Shown here: piece by piece, positions 56,475 through 64,000 of the stretch
How positions within the stretch are numbered: position 1 is the first letter of the stretch
Layout: each line of letters starts with the position of its first letter
Assembly (NCBI GenBank): GCA_031841125.1
Contig: CM063110.1
Coordinates: 60,007,946 to 60,071,945, forward strand
From: Acanthococcus lagerstroemiae
Taxonomy: Eukaryota > Arthropoda > Insecta > Hemiptera > Eriococcidae
Reading direction: 5' to 3'
Length of the DNA stretch: 64,000 nt
Notes under the pieces: generated by a model
Databases searched by the model: none
Told to the model about the DNA's origin: nothing
What the model saw: the letters and a program-made list of their open reading frames with translations, nothing else
Translations under genes and position numbers: made by a program

Positions 56475-56979
56475 AAGGAGATAGACACAGATTTAAGGTA
56501 GACATGAAATGGAGGATGTACCTGATATGAATATTACTGACAGCTACCTCCTTTTCCCCGCTGATAAGACAATGAAAGACACATGAGACTTGAGACGTTG
56601 ATTTCACATCTATATACATTTCTGATAGCTGAAGAAAAACGCCAGACGAGTTGCCTACCTAGAAAATCCAGAGACTTGCAGGGACAGACTAGCTACCCTT
56701 CTCCTCCCACCACTAGGAAAAATTAATGAGACATAACGACGTATTCAAACATTGTGCCTTATTATGGGTGTTTTTTGTCTCGCAGTGACAGTTTAGCTGC
56801 ATAATGACGTCATCATATTCGACCTCTTTTTATGACGTTATTATCTCATCTGGGTTAACTGTGACCGATATTATGAAATCATTATAAATTTTGTACTCGT
56901 AATTTGCCCTCGCAATGACGTTATTTTACGTTATGTTAACCAGCTTTTAGTTTTGTCCACGTATTACGCAACAGCAAAT

Positions 56980-57310
56980 TAAGGCTGCTCAAGACGCTAA
57001 CATTCTCGGTAGTGTTATGTTGAGCGAAAACATGGATACTCAAGGCAGCAGACGCAGATGCTTTGGAAATGTGGGCTCATAGACGCGTGCTCAGGATCTC
57101 ATGGATGGATAAAAACGAACGCTTCAATTCTTAGTTTGCTAAACATAACCAAACGACTGTCAGATTCTCGAAAACAGAGAATCCTGAGATATTTGGAAAC
57201 TGCTTTGAGAAATCGATAATTCAGGGAAAAGTGGACTTGAAAAGGAGCGTTGGAAGAACGTCAAGAAGATGGATAGATACCCTCGGAATAGGTGCCATCT
57301 TGTCGTGGTG
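56980..57310 (+). pseudogene. RTE-like LINE fragment, C-terminal part
   Basis: The plus strand reads DADALEMWAHRRVLRISWMD followed by KNERF and a stop, then TVRFSKTENPEIFG and KRSVGRTSRRWIDTLG. ALEMWxxRRxLRISWxD and GRxxRRWxD are the typical end blocks of RTE-like proteins. It is short and interrupted. Confidence 0.75.
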
Positions 57311-57366
57311 CGGGGGCTGAAGCTGGACGCAATCCCTTACGGCTATATCCGACGATGGGAGATGGT

Positions 57367-57960
57367 CTAACCGTGAATCGTTGAGTAACTCCACCTTTGT
57401 CTTGTTACACCGAGGAAAGTTCGCGTGGTGGCCATTGTTACGCTGGGGGAGGTTGCAGTGGTTGCATTAGGCAAGCTTTCTGATGTTATGTCTGATTTCC
57501 TCGAGCGGAGGTTGTAAGACATTGAAGTTGAGGTTTGAGGTTCGTCAGCGCCGGAGGAATGATAACGCAACGGTTGAAGTCGTAAACTGTATTAAGACTT
57601 TCACTTAACTTAGAATGTACAAACGAACAACAGGGGCACGGGGATGGCTTTACGATGAGGCATGGTTTGCCCTCACTAGGTCTGAGGTCGTAGGCGTCGC
57701 GACGGTTCTGTCCCGGAGCACCAGATACCTGGATCCTGCGACTGGAGAGTATTGAAGATTCTTGATTTGAATATCCTAACGGTGAACCAGATACTGGAAC
57801 CAACACGCAGCAGAGTATACCAAAGCAGACTGTATCGAAGCCTCAACTCGACAAGAAACGACTCTGGAACGGCCGTCTGACCGTGGCCACGTTCACCAGT
57901 CGTGACGTATTCTGGAGGGTGTAAAACACAACCCTCCGCGTGACTTGTTGCCAGCAACGA
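57367..57960 (-). other. Possible LTR-retroelement end with start of a gag-like frame
   Basis: On the minus strand a GC-richer stretch (57960-57580) leads to a frame starting MSYNLRSRKSDI (57520 downward). YNLRSR near an N-terminus occurs in several insect retroelement gag frames. Upstream, CTGGTGCTCCGGGACAGA could be a primer-binding-like region. No second LTR is seen, so this is only a candidate. A host exon is another possibility. Confidence 0.3.
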
Positions 57961-57964
57961 CAGT

Positions 57965-59480
57965 CGCGCTACCAGCCGGGGTTCTCTTTGAAATTAAGGG
58001 TTTGCAAGCCACGCGTGCGTAAAATACGATTTCCCAAGATTTCACCTGAATTGATTGAATTAAATAACATAGAAAAACGTTTTCCAGCCCCCCCCCCCAA
58101 AAAAAAACACAAAAACATTTCATTCACATTCAGGAATCATTTGTAGACACTTCCTGTAGAGAAGGTCGCTTACAATTGATCTTGATCTTTGCTGCGCGAC
58201 TACAGATTGCAGCTCCGCAGTTTAGAAGTTTAGAACAGACTTTGAACAGTAGAAACACATGGGAGGGAAAGGTTGGCTTTCCCAGCCGACCCTTTCCGAA
58301 CAGGGACGTTATTTGTTTCATTCAATGCTCTTTTTCGCCTCTTTTTTTCAGGTATCCTTTCTCATCCAGCGCTCCGGGCTTGTACTCGGTTGGTCCCTCA
58401 TACAAATCTAACATTGCACACTTGCGATACAGATGTCCGGAAACGTTGTCGAGTATTCGGCCTTCGCTCTGTTCCAAAAGTGACGAGAATCGCCGGCTCA
58501 ATTCAATTTCCAGCCGGAATTCAGCTGCGTGATCAAACACATCATAACAATACTGCTCGTAATAACAAGCCAAGGAAACCATCGCTATGGGCAGTGCCTC
58601 GTAAAGTGAAACGTGTTGCCGTAATAGCGTCGTGAAAGCGTTTTATACCTCGATGTGTTTTCTCCATCCCTAAACTCGTAATCGCTGTTTTGTTTCCGTT
58701 CGTGAGACTTGGACGCGACCCGAAATGTGTTTTCCTCCGTCAATATAAGACAAGCGCCCTGGCACTCCGCGTCATCCTCTTATTGACATCCGTATCCTTC
58801 CCGAGGCTTTTTACATTTTTAAGTAAATAAATCGCCGGCTGCGGCCCGTCTCTATCTGAAGCTTTTCCTTCGTTCGCCTTTTCCTACGCTCTCTATATAT
58901 GGGTCGTATATCTCGCACGTTTACAGTTATAAATCATAATTGAAGTCTGGTACGTGCCACGGTGGCAAAAACGTTCTACGTATTCGCAACATCGAGGAGG
59001 CTTTGGGCGCTCAAAATGACTCGAGACGAAATGAGAGAATTCATCTTTATTGTAATAACCGAGAGAGAGTGTGTAAGTGCGAAGCATAACCTCCAGCGCC
59101 TGCCGGCGATTTAAATCAACGTGCATATTGTATGAGTTAATGAAATTGCATAACTTAGTCGCCGTAAATAATTTTCGGGACCGCATAATATACATAGACG
59201 TTTGAACGTGGAAGGCTTGGTAGGCGGGATGCAAGTTGCATAATGTAGAAGTACTCCGCATTTTTTTATGCAAAGGTGCCCACTTAGCACATTTGTGTTC
59301 AAAACCCTGAGGAATATTTTAAGAAATGCGGCCAACTCCTGACCCTGCGTTAAGCCTCCCCCACGGGAGTTGGAAGTGTTCCTTCCTTAATAACTTCTCA
59401 ACCGTAGGCAGCGCTGCAAAAACGTAAACGGCAAAATTAATCTACACTGCGTCTCACGTAAAAAAAGACTCACGAAATTT
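57965..59480. other. No gene recognised
   Basis: Moderately CpG-containing unique-looking sequence with a C run at 58090. Open frames up to 126 codons have no domain signature. Confidence 0.45.
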
Positions 59481-59483
59481 TTA

Positions 59484-59900
59484 GGGTCGGCTACTAGTAG
59501 CCGAAACTATTGCAATCGAAATTTTTTTCTTCTCAAATCCGAGTCGCAGTTCAGTTCAGTGGCGCGTCATTTGAGATGTGTGGTTTTTAGTAGTGTTAAT
59601 TGATCTGAGTTACAGTTCAGTTCAGTGGCGCTTTAATTTTCGAGAAATTAATTAGTAGAATATAATAAAATTAATTATAAGCAATAATTTTGATTTTATT
59701 GGGGTCGGTAATGAGTCTCTCACAATTACCTTTTTTTTTTCTCTTCGTTTTTTCCCCTTCTTCAGTAGTGCTAATTGATCATGATCTTCATTACTGTGCG
59801 GTACGGGAGCGTCATTTTTAATCGTTTATGTACAGAGCGGTACAGAGCCAAGGAGATGATAATAATTAGAATGAGAAATAAATATTATAATCACAACTGA
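59484..59900. mobile_element. Unclassified element, copy 2 (related to 39822-40980)
   Basis: TTAGGGTCGGCTACTAGTAG starts the copy, and CGGCTACTAGTAGCCG is a perfect 16 bp palindrome. CAGTTCAGTTCAGTGGCGC is present twice. The 5' words recur at 59702, suggesting an internal partial duplication. The right limit is unclear. Confidence 0.55.
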
Positions 59901-60289
59901 CAAGTGATAACTGATGAGCAACGTTTTATTCTTTTTCTTCAGTTATTGCGTATACGTTGTTATTGTTGATTACTGAGTACTGTGCCGTTGAAAAAGATTC
60001 TCAAAATTTAAAAAAAAACCTGCAATGGACTTAGAAGAAGTAACTATTAAGTTGTTTGCCAGGGGCGGATGGGCGCTACAATTATTACCGGGCATTTGGA
60101 GTGGTGCGGCGCCTTAAGAGTTCTGTCTCCCCCCCCCCAATACACACATATAAATCAAATTGACTTTTTTAATAACATATTTTTTTAACTGAGAACACCG
60201 AGAAAAATGTTTAGAAAATGATAAGTAACACGTGTCAGAAGTTAGAAAATATGGAGAAAGACTGGCAGAAAGGAGGAGAGGCAGCTATC

Positions 60290-63200
60290 TATAGTACTTT
60301 GGTTCCACAAAAGGTTACAGGGGGTGGGTTTTTATATTAACAAAAATATCAAAAATAATGTTGTGGAAATTAAAATAATATCTGAAAGAATATGCCTACT
60401 AAAACTGAAAATAAATGAGAAGACAAAGATGCTCATCTTGCAAGTGTATGCACCTATAGCCGGAGCAGAGAAGGCAGAAGCAGTTAAATTTTATGACGAG
60501 CTGGAGGCAACAATTCAAAAAGAGAAGGAATACTATCAGGAAATAATGGGGGACTTCAACGCACAAGTAGGAGGGGAGGCTAATTCGATACACTGCGTCA
60601 TATCTGGTGTGGGGGAGAGAAACGACAGTGAGGAAAGATTAGTAGAAATTGCCCAAAAATTTAACTTATGTACAGCAAACACTTGTTACAAGAGAAAAAA
60701 AAGTCAAAAGGAAATGAACATGGATATCTCCAGACGGGAAAACTAAAAATGAGACTGACCACCTACTAATAAATGACCTGTCAGTAGCTAAAAATGTAAC
60801 AACATTGTCAAAATTTGGCTTTGCATCAGACTACCACACATCACGTTGTAAATTGAGTATCCCATAGAGGGTCCAGTACAAAAATCACAGGCAGAGTAAA
60901 GGGAGAGGAAGGTAGATCGTCCCAGTCAGAAAGAAAGAGGATGCACGCCAGGAACTAAAATCAGTGCTAGAGGAAATGAAAGTCGAGGAAAATGTCTACG
61001 ACAGTTTGGTCCAAGCTTTAAAAAACACGGTTAGGGAGTTTGGAGTGACGAGGGCTAAAGAGAAAACCAGGGATAAGCTTTCAAAACTGACTCTCGAGTC
61101 AGGAAGAATAACCGTTGAAAAATATAAATAAAACACCATTGGACAAAACTGAGCTAACTAAAATACAAAATTGGTGAAGAAAAATGTTAGAGAAGATATT
61201 AAGAAATATATGATTAGGAGAAAGTTTAAGATATTTTGGAGGAAAGTTGGTCCACTAAATAAGTTAGGCTCGAACTTGGTGGCAGGAGAGACGTTATGCT
61301 GAAGCTAAAAGATCAGACAGGAAAAGTGACTCAAAATCAAGAAGAAATTATAGAGGCAGCAACAAGTTTTTACGAGGAATTTTACCGTGAGCGAAACGAG
61401 CTAACAAAAATAGCAAAATTTGGAGGGTGAAAGGAGGAAGGAATCCCGGAAATAATGAAGACAGAAGTGGAATACGTACTAAATAGACTGAAAAATGACA
61501 TAGCTCCAGGACCGGATGGAATTACGAACGAAATGTTGAAAAGGTTTGGCGATCAGAGAGTGCCACACCTGGCTAAAATATTTAACGAAATTCTAATTAT
61601 GAAAATATTTCCAAAACAGTGGAACTTGGCCGAAATAATATTATTATATAAAAAAAAAAGGGTGAGCTCATTGAAAATTACAGGCCAATATGCTTAACAT
61701 CGAACATCTGTGTTTATGGCAGTCTCAAAAATACGTATGTATAACCATTTGGATTCAAATCATCAGGGGAATGAACAGGCGGGATTCAGAAAAGGCTTCT
61801 CAACTGTGGAGAATATTTTCGTTGTGAACCAAATTATTGAAAAAACACATGAATATGATGTGGAAATTGAAATGCTTTGCATAGAAGCTTTCATCAGGGC
61901 TCACCCATCGTCACCACCTGCCTGCGTCGACACACGGGTCAAGACGAGGAAGTGAGGGGTGAGTGAAGAGAGGCAGCGCGTCCGGCCGTGGGGGACCTGA
62001 AAATTCCAGACGAGCGCTTAGGGAGTGCGGATCTCGGTCAGTAGGGAACACCATGATGGCCCTGGTAGGACGCGCGCACCGTTCCGGCACGTAGAAATGG
62101 GGGCTCGGGCCTGGCCCCAAGGCGTCCCTCCGGTCACTGACGTGATACTCGGAAGGGTAGTTCCCGTGGCCGGGGGTGCGGTTGGCATGCGTGCATCGCC
62201 ATACGTTCCACCACACCATAGGGGCTTTCATAAGACATTTGATTCAGTGGATCATAAATATATGTTAAAAGCACTGGAAAATAAGGGAATTGAAGGTGGG
62301 TTTAATATAAAGTCATACAGAATTTCTATGCAAATTCGAGTGCAAGAGCCCCTTAAAAGCAAAGGGAGGGAATTCAAAATTTGGAGGGGGGTTCGACAAG
62401 GTGATACCTTGTCGCCAAACCTTTTAAACTACATTCTGGAAGAAGTATTTCGTAATCTGAAGTGGAAAAGAAGGGGACTAAAAATAATTGGAGAATTTCT
62501 AAGCAATTTAAAGTACGCAAACGGTATTATCTTATTTGCAGAAAATAGTAAGGAGCTGAAGAAAATGGCAGAAGAGCTACTGAGGGAATGCGAAAAAGCT
62601 GGCTTCAAGTTGAATGATAGCAAGTTAAAAGTAATCGAAAGAGGGGAAAGGAAAAATCTGATAATCGATGGGCAAGAAATAGAAGAGGTAACAGAAATCG
62701 AATATCTGTGGGACAGATAATTAGTTTTGAAGAAAGAGATAACAAAGACATTATGAGGCGTATCAAAAAAGGGGTGGAACAACTTCTGAGCATTAAAATC
62801 TATTTTTTGCCGGAATTTCAACACCGCCCTCAAAATGGAAATACTAAATAGCTCAACGGTACCAGCCCTCAAGTATGGAGCGCAAACCTGGTCCCTTACA
62901 GGAAAGCAAATGGTGAAGCTACAATTTACGTTCAGATCTATATTGAGGAAACTTCTAGGACTGCAATGGGTAGACAAAATCTCAAATGCAAAACTATACG
63001 AAATTGTTGGAGGCGGGGATATAGGATATAATGTCAAACAATTAAAGTGGAAATATGCGGGGAATTGGCGAGGGCGGATATCTACAGATGGGAAGTAAAA
63101 GTACTTAACTGGATACGCTGCAAAGGAAAAGAAAGATAGGTAGGCCAGTAACTAGAGAGAGAGATGAACTCGTCAGAGAACTGGGGCCCCGGGTGGCAAA

Positions 63201-63290
63201 GATTAGCGCAGGATAAAAGAAAATGGAAAAGCTACGTGGAGGCGTATGCCCAAAAATGGGTGGAGGTACTCACACACACGTTTGGTTGAC
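60290..63290 (+). pseudogene. RTE-like LINE, endonuclease to C-terminus, best preserved copy
   Basis: In order: endonuclease GVGFYINKN-like start, ISERICLLKLKIN, LILQVYAPIAGAEKAE and EIMGDFNAQVGGEA (60310-60600); linker; RT NRLKNDIAPGPDGITNEML and KQWNLAEIILLYKKK (61480-61660); QAGFRKGFSTVENIFVVNQI (61770-61840); a 326 bp insertion; KTFDSVDHKYM, WRGVRQGDTLSPNLLNYI and SNLKYANGIILFAE (62230-62550), where YADD is replaced by YANG; EVTEIEYLWDR; PALKYGAQTWSLTGKQ; and the end blocks GRPVTRERDELVRELGP and WKSYVEAYAQKWVEVLTHTF (to about 63290). The protein would nick DNA and reverse-transcribe its RNA. Stops, frameshifts, the lost Asp pair and the insertion show that it is dead. Confidence 0.87.
61898..62223 (+). 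mobile_element. R1-like LINE 3'-end copy inserted in the RTE-like LINE
   Basis: It matches the 3' UTR at 24620-24945 in the same sense, starting near GCTCACCCATCGTCACCACC and ending CATCGCCATACGTTCCAC plus a few bases. It is flanked by GCTTTCATCAG (61887-61897) and GCTTTCATAAG (62224-62234), an 11 bp duplication with one mismatch. It lacks a 15-20 bp segment (GTCATAGGGGCTACTTT) present in the 24.6 kb copy. Confidence 0.88.
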
Positions 63291-63299
63291 AATCGGCGC

Positions 63300-64000
63300 A
63301 AAATGTGCCTGCCCATCCAAATTTAGCAATCATGGAGGAATCTTTGTGCCACACTTTGTAGTATATAAGAGGTCCCTTGCAACAACTCCCCTTCCACCTG
63401 GTAAGCAGGCGACCTACCCCGACAGAATGTAGGTATGTTTGCATGTTCGTACTTTAGACGGGGCTGAGTTATAGTCAAATTTTGAAACTTCTCCATCTTT
63501 GAAATTTTTTTCCCTCTCACGACTGGAGATAGACATAAAAATGGTACCAGTAAGTAAAAGTATAAGGCAGTTGCGGTAACTTAAAAATAATGGTCGGAAT
63601 CAGTTCAACAGGGTGTTTATAAAATCAATGTTAGTACAAATTATATCAGAAAATTTTCACACTTTTTCAATTTCCGGTGAAACCTGCCCTCTAATCATAC
63701 TGTTTTTTTTTTACTTGCAATAAATTGTGCATTGAATCTCCCATAAAAAAGTCATCAGCAATTTTCTTGTATCTGGATTAGAGCTGCTCAAAATGGAGTT
63801 CAAGATATCCCTGTTAGGAATTATTACTTTTTAACACAGATGCGCACACCTTATGAAGACAATAATCATCTTATTCAGCTACTTTACCACTTCATAGAGT
63901 TACCTATATCGTTTATGAGGATTATTTACCTCCCTCCTTTCATCTATTTGCTCTATGTTTGAAATTGAGACCCATGCAATGAGGTGAGGGGGTTCTAGTA
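63300..64000. other. No gene recognised
   Basis: AT-rich end of window. TTCAACAGGGTGTTTATAAA (63605-63624) repeats the end of the element at 13160-13345 in the opposite orientation. Nothing else is identified. Confidence 0.45.

Overview
This window is animal, almost certainly insect, nuclear DNA. It has one convincing host-gene segment: a long minus-strand exon at 48879-50450 that carries transmembrane helices 3 to 7 of an OAMB/OctA1R-type (alpha1-like) octopamine receptor, with a clean splice acceptor at its 5' edge. Exons for helices 1-2 are not visible up to base 64000, so the upstream intron would be longer than 13.5 kb. Single-exon fragments, splice signals, low gene density and insect-style transposons rule out a bacterial source. 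I cannot name the species.\n\nAlmost everything else I can identify is transposon debris in nested layers. LINE remnants are the commonest coding traces. RTE-like copies lie at 1-267, 1660-2650, 18240-18595 (-), 29350-32095, 33420-34620 (-), 41690-42170 (-), 56980-57310 and 60290-63290. LOA/I-like copies with RNase H and C-terminal parts lie at 9495-9770, 11685-13110 and 37490-38085, all minus strand. An R1-like copy lies at 24620-26268 (-), with three detached 3'-end copies. Penelope-like reverse transcriptase fragments sit at 5665-5905 and 9850-10390, a MULE-type transposase pseudogene at 10780-11685 (-), and a broken C2H2 zinc-finger reading frame at 5907-6510 (-).\n\nNon-autonomous DNA transposons are numerous and several are defined to the base by target-site duplications: 12041-12611 (8 bp), 38119-39120 (8 bp), 39385-39565 (8 bp), 16044-17006 (8 bp, one mismatch), 19887-20112 (8 bp, one mismatch) and a foldback element at 29876-30041 (TA). 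A GTCGA-rich element with inverted ends occurs intact at 691-1650. A second copy at 37050-41665 is split by two further insertions, which themselves contain other elements.\n\nThe remaining sequence, in particular 3.4-5.6, 6.5-9.2, 20.6-24.6, 26.9-29.3, 34.7-37.0, 42.2-44.3, 46.4-48.1, 52.5-55.9 and 58-59.5 kb, shows no gene I can support. The receptor's upstream intron holds a TIR element and a diverged tandem repeat of about 150 bp period. I saw no CRISPR array, no operon and no credible tRNA or rRNA gene. I found no new multi-gene system. The unusual content is the nested transposon architecture and several element families that I do not recognise.
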